NCBI RefSeq assembly: GCF_041296385.1
Contig: NW_027183522.1
Coordinates: forward strand, 186,001-250,000
From: Aphelocoma coerulescens
Taxonomy: Eukaryota; Chordata; Aves; Passeriformes; Corvidae
Direction: 5' to 3'
DNA length: 64,000 nucleotides
Shown: in pieces, positions 35,485 through 48,260 of the stretch
Layout: every line of letters begins with the position of its first letter
Position numbering within the stretch: the stretch's first letter is position 1
The notes under the pieces: generated by a model
Told to the model about the DNA's origin: nothing
The model's input: the letters and a program-made list of their open reading frames with translations, nothing else
The model's database searches: none
Translations under genes and position numbers: made by a program

Positions 35485-36903
35485 CTGCTGCTAGCGTGAC
35501 TTTTCCAGGCAAGCGAGTGGCAGCCACGCTTTCCCTGCAGCCCGTAGGATGCGCACACAAGCCATGTGCACGGCAGCTTCGTTCTTCGCTTTTTGTAACG
35601 CGTCGCGCTTTCATTGCCCCGGAGGCGAAGAGTCGTCTGCTTCTCGCCCAGAAAGCTCTGCCGGCAGAGGGGCGCACCAGAGTACTGCTTCTGCCGGAAC
35701 ACGCCTGGCCCATACACACAATCCCTCTCAGCGCTACGTGGCACCACACTCTGCCTCTCCTGTGCTCCGCATCTAAACGGAAAGGCCCTCGGCTACGTCG
35801 CGCACAGAGAACTGTGCCAGAACAACGCGCTTCCCGGCGCTGGCCCCTGCGGCTCGGAGAAACTTGGATTTGCACCACATTCCCGGGCAGCCCCCTTTAC
35901 AAGCTGCACAGCGCCCTCGGATCGCGGTGCTATTTGCACGGTCCTTGTCAGCTCCAAGTACCCCCCCGCGCACGTTACAGGCTCATAAAGACCAAGGATG
36001 CGAGTAGCCGTCTCGCCCAGAAAAATGTACCGGCGCAAAAGCACGATCTTCGTTACCCGTTCTCGTCGGCCAGACGGTTGTGCTCTGCCAAAAGGCTTGG
36101 ACACCTAAACACTCCCGCGCTGCTTTCCCGGCACATTTCTCTAAGCGGAGAGCTAGACGGGCAGTTCGGACCCTATCGAAACAGAAGGAGAATGATTCTA
36201 CCTGGAGCTGAGGCAAATCCGTGCACAACACATGCTGCGTGCCAGCACTGTACACGCTGAGGAGCAGCAAAGCTGAGTGCCACCGCTGGGCTTCAGTTCT
36301 CTCCAGACGGCAGAAGGCGAAGATTGAAGCCGCAGAGCACGGGGCTTCTGTGTGCTCGGCACCGTCTTTCCAAAGCCCAGGCAAACGCGCCTTCACAAGC
36401 CCGCTCAGCCGAGAATACGCTGGCTGGCTCGGGAAGTAAACGCGCAGCCCTTCGACTTCGTCCCACAACCTGGCTAGAAAGCAGTTTCTTACAGCTTCCG
36501 TGTTGCAGAGTCCCTGCAGCTTGAGCTCACCCCGAAGGACGCGTCAAAAAAGGAGGCGTTCTTGAAGCCCCCCTTCTCCAAGCACAAACACACTGAGGCT
36601 CTGCAGCTTCCTTCTCAGATGGCCATGCCGTCACACTGGTCGCGCTGGCATTACCGTTGCCAGCTTCCAGCAGCTGCTAGCATGCAAAAGGGCTCGAGAA
36701 GTAAAAGGCAGTGCTGTGCTGCACCTTCGCCTTCGCACGCGTAAGCCACGTAAGTGCACTGTGTACTTGTCTCCTCTGCTTGCATCTACCGGGATACTTA
36801 ATTCTCTGCATCTCGGAGCCTAAAGGTAAGAGCAGCTGTTTCCACAGAAGCTGGCTGGTGCTATAGGTAGCAGCACAAGCAGCTGTCTTTGGAGTTCCTT
36901 CTG
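35485..36903 (+). repeat. Unit 26 (T199/A448/A744 family); HOR copy 1, member 2
   Basis: Alleles T199, A448, C604, A606, T690, A744, with G116 and C354. Identical to unit 32. Confidence 0.97.
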
Positions 36904-38323
36904 CTGCTGCTAGCGTGACTTTTCCAGGCAAGCGAGTGGCAGCCACGCTTTCCCTGCAGCCCGTAGGATGCGCACACAAGCCATGTGCACGGCAGCTTCG
37001 TTCTTCGCTTTTTGTAACGCGTCGCGCTTTCATTGCCCCGGAGGCGAAGAGTCGTCTGCTTCTCGCACAGAAAGCTCTGCCGGCAGAGGAGCACACCAGA
37101 GCACTGCTTCTGCCGGAACACGCCTGGCCCATACACACAATCCCTCTCAGCGCTACGTGGCACCACACTCTGCCTCTCCTGTGCTCCGCATCTAAACGGA
37201 AAGGCCCTCGGCTACGTCACGCACAGAGAACTGTGCCAGAACAACGCGCTTCCCGGCGCTGGCCCCTGCGGCTCGGAGAAACTTGGATTTGCACCACATT
37301 CCCGGGCAGCCCCCTTTACAAGCTGCACAGCGCCCTCGGATCGCGGTGCTCTTTGCACGGTCCTTGTCAGCTCCAAGTACCCCCCCCGCGCACGTTACAG
37401 GCTAATAAAGACCAAGGATGCGAGTAGCCGTCTCGCCCAGAAAAATGTACCGGCGCAAAAGCACGATCTTCGTTACCCGTTCTCGTCGGCCAGACGGTTG
37501 TGCTCTGCCGAAAGGCTTGGACACCTAAACACTCCCGCGCTGCTTTCCCGGCACATTTCTCTAAGCGGAGAGCTAGACGGGCAGTTCGGACCCCATCGAA
37601 ACAGAAGGAGAATGATTCTACCTGGAGCTGAGGCAAATCCGTGCACAGCACATGCTGCGTGCCAGCACTGTACACGCTGAGGAGCAGCAAAGCTGAGTGC
37701 CACCGCTGGGCTTCAGTTCTCTCCAGACGGCAGAAGGCGAAGATTGAAGCCGCAGAGCACGGGGCTTCTGTGTGCTCGGCACCGTCTTTCCAAAGCCCAG
37801 GCAAACGCGCCTTCACAAGCCCGCTCAGCCGAGAATACGCTGGCTGGCTCGGGAAGTAAACGCGCAGCCCTTCGACTTCGTCCCACAACCTGGCTAGAAA
37901 GCAGTTTCTTACAGCTTCCGTGTTGCAGAGTCCCTGCAGCTTGAGCTCACCCCGAAGGACGCGTCAAAAAAGGAGGCGTTCTTGAAGCCCCCCTTCTCCA
38001 AGCACAAACACACGGAGGCTCTGCAGCTTCCTTCTCAGATGGCCATGCCGTCGCACTGGTCGCGCTGGCATTACCGTTGCCAGCTTCCAGCAGCTGCTAG
38101 CATGCAAAAGGGCTCGAGAAGTAAAAGGCAGTGCTGTGCTGCACCTTCGCCTTCGCACGCGTAAGCCACGTAAGTGCACTGTGTACTTGTCTCCTCTGCT
38201 TGCATCTACCGGGATACTTAATTCTCTGCATCTCGGAGCCTAAAGGTAAGAGCAGCTGTTTCCACAGAAGCTGGCTGGTGCTATAGGTAGCAGCACAAGC
38301 AGCTGTCTTTGGAGTTCCTTCTG
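36904..38323 (+). repeat. Unit 27 (C8, AATAAA family); HOR copy 1, member 3
   Basis: Unit-12 alleles but with A1045 and two private changes 39 bp apart, T-to-G at 1110 (window 38014) and A-to-G at 1149 (window 38053). Counterpart: unit 33. Confidence 0.97.
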
Positions 38324-39743
38324 CTGCTGCTAGCGTGACTTTTCCAGGCAAGCGAGTGGCAGCCACGCTTTCCCTGCAGCCCGTAGGATGCGCACACAAG
38401 CCATGTGCACGGCAGCTTCGTTCTTCGCTTTTTGTAACGCGTCGCGCTTTCATTGCCCCGGAGGCGAAGAGTCGTCTGCTTCTCGCCCAGAAAGCTCTGC
38501 CGGCAGAGGAGCGCACCAGAGCACTGCTTCTGCCGGAACACGCCTGGCCCATACACACAATCCCTCTCAGCGCTACGTGGCACCACACTCTGCCTCTCCT
38601 GTGCTCCGCATCTAAACGGAAAGGCCCTCGGCTACGTTGCGCACAGAGAACTGTGCCAGAACAACGCGCTTCCCGGCGCTGGCCCCTGCGGCTCGGAGAA
38701 ACTTGGATTTGCACCACATTCCCGGGCAGCCCCCTTTACAAGCTGCACAGCGCCCTCGGATCGCGGTGCTCTTTGCACGGTCCTTGTCCGCTCCAAGTAC
38801 CCCCCCCGCGCACGTTACAGGCTCATAAAGACCAAGGATGCGAGTAGCCGTCTCGCCCAGAAAAATGTACCGGCGCAAAAGCACGATCTTCGTTACCCGT
38901 TCTCGTCGGCCAGACGGTTGTGCTCTGTCGAAAGGCTTGGACACCTAAACACTCCCGCGCTGCTTTCCCGGCACATTTCTCTAAGCGGAGAGCTAGACGG
39001 GCAGTTCGGACCCCATCGAAACAGAAGGAGAATGATTCTACCTGGAGCTGAGGCAAATCCGTGCACAGCACATGCTGCGTGCCAGCACTGTACACGCTGA
39101 GGAGCAGCAAAGCTGAGTGCCACCGCTGGGCTTCAGTTCTCTCCAGATGGCAGAAGGCGAAGATTGAAGCCGCAGAGCACGGGGCTTCTGTGTGCTCGGC
39201 ACCGTCTTTCCAAAGCCCAGGCAAACGCGCCTTCACAAGCCCGCTCAGCCGAGAATACGCTGGCTGGCTCGGGAAGTAAACGCGCAGCCCTTCGACTTCG
39301 TCCCACAACCTGGCTAGAAAGCAGTTTCTTACAGCTTCCGTGTTGCAGAGTCCCTGCAGCTTGAGCTCCCCCCGAAGGACGCGTCAAAAAAGGAGGCGTT
39401 CTTGAAGCCCCCCTTCTCCAAGCACAAACACACTGAGGCTCTGCAGCTTCCTTCTCAGATGGCCATGCCGTCACACTGGTCGCGCTGGCATTACCGTTGC
39501 CAGCTTCCAGCAGCTGCTAGCATGCAAAAGGGCTCGAGAAGTAAAAGGCAGTGCTGTGCTGCACCTTCGCCTTCGCACGCGTAAGCCACGTAAGTGCACT
39601 GTGTACTTGTCTCCTCTGCTTGCATCTACCGGGATACTTAATTCTCTGCATCTCGGAGCCTAAAGGTAAGAGCAGCTGTTTCCACAGAAGCTGGCTGGTG
39701 CTATAGGTAGCAGCACAAGCAGCTGTCTTTGGAGTTCCTTCTG
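38324..39743 (+). repeat. Unit 28 (C8, T315, T824); HOR copy 1, member 4
   Basis: Alleles A187, T315, C466, C8, T824 (window 39148) and C1045. T824 is shared only with its counterpart, unit 34. Confidence 0.97.
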
Positions 39744-41163
39744 CTGCTGCTAGCGTGACTTTTCCAGGCAAGCGAGTGGCAGCCACGCTTTCCCTGCAGC
39801 CCGTAGGATGCGCACACAAGCCATGTGCACGGCAGCTTCGTTCTTCGCTTTTTGTAACGCGTCGCGCTTTCATTGCCCCGGAGGCGAAGAGTCGTCTGCT
39901 TCTCGCCCAGAAAGCTCTGCCGGCAGAGGAGCGCACCAGAGCACTGCTTCTGCCGGAACACGCCTGGCCCATACACACAATCCCTCTCAGCGCTACGTGG
40001 CACCACACTCTGCCTCTCCTGTGCTCCGCATCTAAACGGAAAGGCCCTCGGCTACGTCGCGCACAGAGAACTGTGCCAGAACAACGCGCTTCCCGGCGCT
40101 GGCCCCTGCGGCTCGGAGAAACTTGGATTTGCACCACATTCCCGGGCAGCCCCCTTTACAAGCTGCACAGCGCCCTCGGATCGCGGTGCTCTTTGCACGG
40201 TCCTTGTCAGCTCCAAGTACCCCCCCCGCGCACGTTACAGGCTCATAAAGACCAAGGATGCGAGTAGCCGTCTCGCCCAGAAAAATGTACCGGCGCAAAA
40301 GCACGATCTTCGTTACCCGTTCTCGTCGGCCAGACGGTTGTGCTCTGTCGAAAGGCTTGGACACCTAAACACTCCCGCGCTGCTTTCCCGGCACATTTCT
40401 CTAAGCGGAGAGCTAGACGGGCAGTTCGGACCCCATCGAAACAGAAGGAGAATGATTCTACCTGGAGCTGAGGCAAATCCGTGCACAGCACATGCTGCGT
40501 GCCAGCACTGTACACGCTGAGGAGCAGCAAAGCTGAGTGCCACCGCTGGGCTTCAGTTCTCTCCAGACGGCAGAAGGCGAAGATTGAAGCCGCAGAGCAC
40601 GGGGCTTCTGTGTGCTCGGCACCGTCTTTCCAAAGCCCAGGCAAACGCGCCTTCACAAGCCCGCTCAGCCGAGAATACGCTGGCTGGCTCGGGAAGTAAA
40701 CGCGCAGCCCTTCGACTTCGTCCCACAACCTGGCTAGAAAGCAGTTTCTTACAGCTTCCGTGTTGCAGAGTCCCTGCAGCTTGAGCTCCCCCCGAAGGAC
40801 GCGTCAAAAAAGGAGGCGTTCTTGAAGCCCCCCTTCTCCAAGCACAAACACACTGAGGCTCTGCAGCTTCCTTCTCAGATGGCCATGCCGTCACACTGGT
40901 CGCGCTGGCATTACCGTTGCCAGCTTCCAGCAGCTGCTAGCATGCAAAAGGGCTCGAGAAGTAAAAGGCAGTGCTGTGCTGCACCTTCGCCTTCGCACGC
41001 GTAAGCCACGTAAGTGCACTGTGTACTTGTCTCCTCTGCTTGCATCTACCGGGATACTTAATTCTCTGCATCTCGGAGCCTAAAGGTAAGAGCAGCTGTT
41101 TCCACAGAAGCTGGCTGGTGCTATAGGTAGCAGCACAAGCAGCTGTCTTTGGAGTTCCTTCTG
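39744..41163 (+). repeat. Unit 29 (C8, C500 family); HOR copy 1, member 5
   Basis: Alleles A187, C8 and C1045 only. Same haplotype as units 40 and 41; counterpart unit 35 differs by A164. Confidence 0.97.
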
Positions 41164-42583
41164 CTGCTGCTAGCGTGACTTTTCCAGGCAAGCGAGTGGC
41201 AGCCACGCTTTCCCTGCAGCCCGTAGGATGCGCACACAAGCCATGTGCACGGCAGCTTCGTTCTTCGCTTTTTGTAACGCGTCGCGCTTTCATTGCCCCG
41301 GAGGCGAAGAGTCGTCTGCTTCTCGCCCAGAAAGCTCTGCCGGCAGAGGAGCGCACCAGAGCACTGCTTCTGCCGGAACACGCCTGGCCCATACACACAA
41401 TCCCTCTCAGCGCTACGTGGCACCACACTCTGCCTCTCCTGTGCTCCGCATCTAAACGGAAAGGCCCTCGGCTACGTCGCGCACAGAGAACTGTGCCAGA
41501 ACAACGCGCTTCCCGGCGCTGGCCCCTGCGGCTCGGAGAAACTTGGATTTGCACCACATTCCCGGGCAGCCCCCTTTACAAGCTGCACAGCGCCCTCGGA
41601 TCGCGGTGCTCTTTGCACGGTCCTTGTCAGCTCCAAGTACCCCCCCCGCGCACGTTAAAGGCTAATAAAGACCAAGGATGCGAGTAGCCGTCTCGCCCAG
41701 AAAAATGTACCGGCGCAAAAGCACGATCTTCGTTACCCGTTCTCGTCGGCCAGACGGTTGTGCTCTGTCGAAAGGCTTGGACACCTAAACACTCCCGCGC
41801 TGCTTTCCCGGCACATTTCTCTAAGCGGAGAGCTAGACGGGCAGTTCGGACCCCATCGAAACAGAAGGAGAATGATTCTACCTGGAGCTGAGGCAAATCC
41901 GTGCACAGCACATGCTGCGTGCCAGCACTGTACACGCTGAGGAGCAGCAAAGCTGAGTGCCACCGCTGGGCTTCAGTCCTCTCCAGACGGCAGAAGGCGA
42001 AGATTGAAGCCGCAGAGCACGGGGCTTCTGTGTGCTCGGCACCGTCTTTCCAAAGCCCAGGCAAACGCGCCTTCACAAGCCCGCTCAGCCGAGAATACGC
42101 TGGCTGGCTCGGGAAGTAAACGCGCAGCCCTTCAACTTCGTCCCACAACCTGGCTAGAAAGCAGTTTCTTACAGCTTCCGTGTTGCAGAGTCCCTGCAGC
42201 TTGAGCTCCCCCCGAAGGACGCGTCAAAAAAGGAGGCGTTCTTGAAGCCCCCCTTCTCCAAGCACAAACACACTGAGGCTCTGCAGCTTCCTTCTCAGAT
42301 GGCCATGCCGTCACACTGGTCGCGCTGGCATTACCGTTGCCAGCTTCCAGCAGCTGCTAGCATGCAAAAGGGCTCGAGAAGTAAAAGGCAGTGCTGTGCT
42401 GCACCTTCGCCTTCGCACACGTAAGCCACGTAAGTGCACTGTGTACTTGTCTCCTCTGCTTGCATCTACCGGGATACTTAATTCTCTGCATCTCGGAGCC
42501 TAAAGGTAAGAGCAGCTGTTTCCACAGAAGCTGGCTGGTGCTATAGGTAGCAGCACAAGCAGCTGTCTTTGGAGTTCCTTCTG
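41164..42583 (+). repeat. Unit 30 (C8, A494/C814/A970); HOR copy 1, member 6
   Basis: Alleles A187, C8, A494 (window 41658), A500, C814 (41978), A970 (42134), C1045 and A1255. Identical to unit 36. Confidence 0.97.
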
Positions 42584-44002
42584 CTGCTGCTAGCGTGACT
42601 TTTCCAGGCAAGCGAGTGGCAGCCACGCTTTCCCTGCAGCCCGTAGGATGCGCACACAAGCCATGTGCACGGCAGCTTCGTTCTTCGCTTTTTGTAACGC
42701 GTCGCGCTTTCATTGCCCCGGAGGCGAAGAGTCGTCTGCTTCTCGCCCAGAAAGCTCTGCCGGCAGAGGGGCGCACCAGAGCACTGCTTCTGCCGGAACA
42801 CGCCTGGCCCATACACACAATCCCTCTCAGCGCTACGTGGCACCACACTCTGCCTCTCCTGTGCTCCGCATCTAAACGGAAAGGCCCTCGGCTACGTCGC
42901 GCACAGAGAACTGTGCCAGAACAACGCGCTTCCCGGCGCTGGCCCCTGCGGCTCGGAGAAACTTGGATTTGCACCACATTCCCGGGCAGCCCCCTTTACA
43001 AGCTGCACAGCGCCCTCGGATCGCGGTGCTCTTTGCACGGTCCTTGTCAGCTCCAAGTACCCCCCCGCGCACGTTACAGGCTCATAAAGACCAAGGATGC
43101 GAGTAGCCGTCTCGCCCAGAAAAATGTACCGGCGCAAAAGCACGATCTTCGTTACCCGTTCTCGTCGGCCAGACGGTTGTGCTCTGTCGAAAGGCTTGGA
43201 CACCTAAACACTCCCGCGCTGCTTTCCCGGCACATTTCTCTAAGCGGAGAGCTAGACGGGCAGTTCGGACCCTATCGAAACAGAAGGAGAATGATTCTAC
43301 CTGGAGCTGAGGCAAATCCGTGCACAGCACATGCTGCGTGCCAGCACTGTACACGCTGAGGAGCAGCAAAGCTGAGTGCCACCGCTGGGCTTCAGTTCTC
43401 TCCAGACGGCAGAAGGCGAAGATTGAAGCCGCAGAGCACGGGGCTTCTGTGTGCTCGGCACCGTCTTTCCAAAGCCCAGGCAAACGCGCCTTCACAAGCC
43501 CGCTCAGCCGAGAATACGCTGGCTGGCTCGGGAAGTAAACGCGCAGCCCTTCGACTTCGTCCCACAACCTGGCTAGAAAGCAGTTTCTTACAGCTTCCGT
43601 GTTGCAGAGTCCCTGCAGCTTGAGCTCCCCCCGAAGGACGCGTCAAAAAAGGAGGCGTTCTTGAAGCCCCCCTTCTCCAAGCACAAACACACTGAGGCTC
43701 TGCAGCTTCCTTCTCAGATGGCCATGCCGTCACACTGGTCGCGCTGGCATTACCGTTGCCAGCTTCCAGCAGCTGCTAGCATGCAAAAGGGCTCGAGAAG
43801 TAAAAGGCAGTGCTGTGCTGCACCTTCGCCTTCGCACGCGTAAGCCACGTAAGTGCACTGTGTACTTGTCTCCTCTGCTTGCATCTACCGGGATACTTAA
43901 TTCTCTGCATCTCGGAGCCTAAAGGTAAGAGCAGCTGTTTCCACAGAAGCTGGCTGGTGCTATAGGTAGCAGCACAAGCAGCTGTCTTTGGAGTTCCTTC
44001 TG
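42584..44002 (+). repeat. Unit 31 (C7, G187, T690); HOR copy 2, member 1
   Basis: Identical to unit 25. Confidence 0.97.
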
Positions 44003-45421
44003 CTGCTGCTAGCGTGACTTTTCCAGGCAAGCGAGTGGCAGCCACGCTTTCCCTGCAGCCCGTAGGATGCGCACACAAGCCATGTGCACGGCAGCTTCGT
44101 TCTTCGCTTTTTGTAACGCGTCGCGCTTTCATTGCCCCGGAGGCGAAGAGTCGTCTGCTTCTCGCCCAGAAAGCTCTGCCGGCAGAGGGGCGCACCAGAG
44201 TACTGCTTCTGCCGGAACACGCCTGGCCCATACACACAATCCCTCTCAGCGCTACGTGGCACCACACTCTGCCTCTCCTGTGCTCCGCATCTAAACGGAA
44301 AGGCCCTCGGCTACGTCGCGCACAGAGAACTGTGCCAGAACAACGCGCTTCCCGGCGCTGGCCCCTGCGGCTCGGAGAAACTTGGATTTGCACCACATTC
44401 CCGGGCAGCCCCCTTTACAAGCTGCACAGCGCCCTCGGATCGCGGTGCTATTTGCACGGTCCTTGTCAGCTCCAAGTACCCCCCCGCGCACGTTACAGGC
44501 TCATAAAGACCAAGGATGCGAGTAGCCGTCTCGCCCAGAAAAATGTACCGGCGCAAAAGCACGATCTTCGTTACCCGTTCTCGTCGGCCAGACGGTTGTG
44601 CTCTGCCAAAAGGCTTGGACACCTAAACACTCCCGCGCTGCTTTCCCGGCACATTTCTCTAAGCGGAGAGCTAGACGGGCAGTTCGGACCCTATCGAAAC
44701 AGAAGGAGAATGATTCTACCTGGAGCTGAGGCAAATCCGTGCACAACACATGCTGCGTGCCAGCACTGTACACGCTGAGGAGCAGCAAAGCTGAGTGCCA
44801 CCGCTGGGCTTCAGTTCTCTCCAGACGGCAGAAGGCGAAGATTGAAGCCGCAGAGCACGGGGCTTCTGTGTGCTCGGCACCGTCTTTCCAAAGCCCAGGC
44901 AAACGCGCCTTCACAAGCCCGCTCAGCCGAGAATACGCTGGCTGGCTCGGGAAGTAAACGCGCAGCCCTTCGACTTCGTCCCACAACCTGGCTAGAAAGC
45001 AGTTTCTTACAGCTTCCGTGTTGCAGAGTCCCTGCAGCTTGAGCTCACCCCGAAGGACGCGTCAAAAAAGGAGGCGTTCTTGAAGCCCCCCTTCTCCAAG
45101 CACAAACACACTGAGGCTCTGCAGCTTCCTTCTCAGATGGCCATGCCGTCACACTGGTCGCGCTGGCATTACCGTTGCCAGCTTCCAGCAGCTGCTAGCA
45201 TGCAAAAGGGCTCGAGAAGTAAAAGGCAGTGCTGTGCTGCACCTTCGCCTTCGCACGCGTAAGCCACGTAAGTGCACTGTGTACTTGTCTCCTCTGCTTG
45301 CATCTACCGGGATACTTAATTCTCTGCATCTCGGAGCCTAAAGGTAAGAGCAGCTGTTTCCACAGAAGCTGGCTGGTGCTATAGGTAGCAGCACAAGCAG
45401 CTGTCTTTGGAGTTCCTTCTG
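44003..45421 (+). repeat. Unit 32 (T199/A448/A744 family); HOR copy 2, member 2
   Basis: Identical to unit 26. Confidence 0.97.
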
Positions 45422-46841
45422 CTGCTGCTAGCGTGACTTTTCCAGGCAAGCGAGTGGCAGCCACGCTTTCCCTGCAGCCCGTAGGATGCGCACACAAGCC
45501 ATGTGCACGGCAGCTTCGTTCTTCGCTTTTTGTAACGCGTCGCGCTTTCATTGCCCCGGAGGCGAAGAGTCGTCTGCTTCTCGCACAGAAAGCTCTGCCG
45601 GCAGAGGAGCACACCAGAGCACTGCTTCTGCCGGAACACGCCTGGCCCATACACACAATCCCTCTCAGCGCTACGTGGCACCACACTCTGCCTCTCCTGT
45701 GCTCCGCATCTAAACGGAAAGGCCCTCGGCTACGTCACGCACAGAGAACTGTGCCAGAACAACGCGCTTCCCGGCGCTGGCCCCTGCGGCTCGGAGAAAC
45801 TTGGATTTGCACCACATTCCCGGGCAGCCCCCTTTACAAGCTGCACAGCGCCCTCGGATCGCGGTGCTCTTTGCACGGTCCTTGTCAGCTCCAAGTACCC
45901 CCCCCGCGCACGTTACAGGCTAATAAAGACCAAGGATGCGAGTAGCCGTCTCGCCCAGAAAAATGTACCGGCGCAAAAGCACGATCTTCGTTACCCGTTC
46001 TCGTCGGCCAGACGGTTGTGCTCTGCCGAAAGGCTTGGACACCTAAACACTCCCGCGCTGCTTTCCCGGCACATTTCTCTAAGCGGAGAGCTAGACGGGC
46101 AGTTCGGACCCCATCGAAACAGAAGGAGAATGATTCTACCTGGAGCTGAGGCAAATCCGTGCACAGCACATGCTGCGTGCCAGCACTGTACACGCTGAGG
46201 AGCAGCAAAGCTGAGTGCCACCGCTGGGCTTCAGTTCTCTCCAGACGGCAGAAGGCGAAGATTGAAGCCGCAGAGCACGGGGCTTCTGTGTGCTCGGCAC
46301 CGTCTTTCCAAAGCCCAGGCAAACGCGCCTTCACAAGCCCGCTCAGCCGAGAATACGCTGGCTGGCTCGGGAAGTAAACGCGCAGCCCTTCGACTTCGTC
46401 CCACAACCTGGCTAGAAAGCAGTTTCTTACAGCTTCCGTGTTGCAGAGTCCCTGCAGCTTGAGCTCCCCCCGAAGGACGCGTCAAAAAAGGAGGCGTTCT
46501 TGAAGCCCCCCTTCTCCAAGCACAAACACACTGAGGCTCTGCAGCTTCCTTCTCAGATGGCCATGCCGTCACACTGGTCGCGCTGGCATTACCGTTGCCA
46601 GCTTCCAGCAGCTGCTAGCATGCAAAAGGGCTCGAGAAGTAAAAGGCAGTGCTGTGCTGCACCTTCGCCTTCGCACGCGTAAGCCACGTAAGTGCACTGT
46701 GTACTTGTCTCCTCTGCTTGCATCTACCGGGATACTTAATTCTCTGCATCTCGGAGCCTAAAGGTAAGAGCAGCTGTTTCCACAGAAGCTGGCTGGTGCT
46801 ATAGGTAGCAGCACAAGCAGCTGTCTTTGGAGTTCCTTCTG
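45422..46841 (+). repeat. Unit 33 (C8, AATAAA family); HOR copy 2, member 3
   Basis: Same haplotype as units 12, 19 and 22; differs from counterpart unit 27 at 1045, 1110 and 1149. Confidence 0.97.
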
Positions 46842-48260
46842 CTGCTGCTAGCGTGACTTTTCCAGGCAAGCGAGTGGCAGCCACGCTTTCCCTGCAGCCC
46901 GTAGGATGCGCACACAAGCCATGTGCACGGCAGCTTCGTTCTTCGCTTTTTGTAACGCGTCGCGCTTTCATTGCCCCGGAGGCGAAGAGTCGTCTGCTTC
47001 TCGCCCAGAAAGCTCTGCCGGCAGAGGAGCGCACCAGAGCACTGCTTCTGCCGGAACACGCCTGGCCCATACACACAATCCCTCTCAGCGCTACGTGGCA
47101 CCACACTCTGCCTCTCCTGTGCTCCGCATCTAAACGGAAAGGCCCTCGGCTACGTTGCGCACAGAGAACTGTGCCAGAACAACGCGCTTCCCGGCGCTGG
47201 CCCCTGCGGCTCGGAGAAACTTGGATTTGCACCACATTCCCGGGCAGCCCCCTTTACAAGCTGCACAGCGCCCTCGGATCGCGGTGCTCTTTGCACGGTC
47301 CTTGTCAGCTCCAAGTACCCCCCCGCGCACGTTACAGGCTCATAAAGACCAAGGATGCGAGTAGCCGTCTCGCCCAGAAAAATGTACCGGCGCAAAAGCA
47401 CGATCTTCGTTACCCGTTCTCGTCGGCCAGACGGTTGTGCTCTGTCGAAAGGCTTGGACACCTAAACACTCCCGCGCTGCTTTCCCGGCACATTTCTCTA
47501 AGCGGAGAGCTAGACGGGCAGTTCGGACCCCATCGAAACAGAAGGAGAATGATTCTACCTGGAGCTGAGGCAAATCCGTGCACAGCACATGCTGCGTGCC
47601 AGCACTGTACACGCTGAGGAGCAGCAAAGCTGAGTGCCACCGCTGGGCTTCAGTTCTCTCCAGATGGCAGAAGGCGAAGATTGAAGCCGCAGAGCACGGG
47701 GCTTCTGTGTGCTCGGCACCGTCTTTCCAAAGCCCAGGCAAACGCGCCTTCACAAGCCCGCTCAGCCGAGAATACGCTGGCTGGCTCGGGAAGTAAACGC
47801 GCAGCCCTTCGACTTCGTCCCACAACCTGGCTAGAAAGCAGTTTCTTACAGCTTCCGTGTTGCAGAGTCCCTGCAGCTTGAGCTCCCCCCGAAGGACGCG
47901 TCAAAAAAGGAGGCGTTCTTGAAGCCCCCCTTCTCCAAGCACAAACACACTGAGGCTCTGCAGCTTCCTTCTCAGATGGCCATGCCGTCACACTGGTCGC
48001 GCTGGCATTACCGTTGCCAGCTTCCAGCAGCTGCTAGCATGCAAAAGGGCTCGAGAAGTAAAAGGCAGTGCTGTGCTGCACCTTCGCCTTCGCACGCGTA
48101 AGCCACGTAAGTGCACTGTGTACTTGTCTCCTCTGCTTGCATCTACCGGGATACTTAATTCTCTGCATCTCGGAGCCTAAAGGTAAGAGCAGCTGTTTCC
48201 ACAGAAGCTGGCTGGTGCTATAGGTAGCAGCACAAGCAGCTGTCTTTGGAGTTCCTTCTG
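46842..48260 (+). repeat. Unit 34 (T315, T824, C7); HOR copy 2, member 4
   Basis: Alleles A187, T315, T824 (window 47665) and C1045. Unlike counterpart unit 28 it has A466 and C7. Two adjacent differences suggest a small converted tract over 466-483. It is the last C7 unit in the window. Confidence 0.97.

Larger units (their letters stand above)
34066..42583 (+). repeat. Six-unit higher-order repeat, copy 1 (8,518 bp)
   Basis: Units 25 to 30 in order: G187/T690 type, T199/A744 type, AATAAA type, T315/T824 type, C500 type, and A494/C814/A970 type. The same order follows at once in 42584-51100. I count about six differences between the two blocks, whereas neighbouring units inside a block often differ by ten or more. 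This is the signature of a higher-order repeat duplicated by out-of-register crossing over. Confidence 0.9.
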
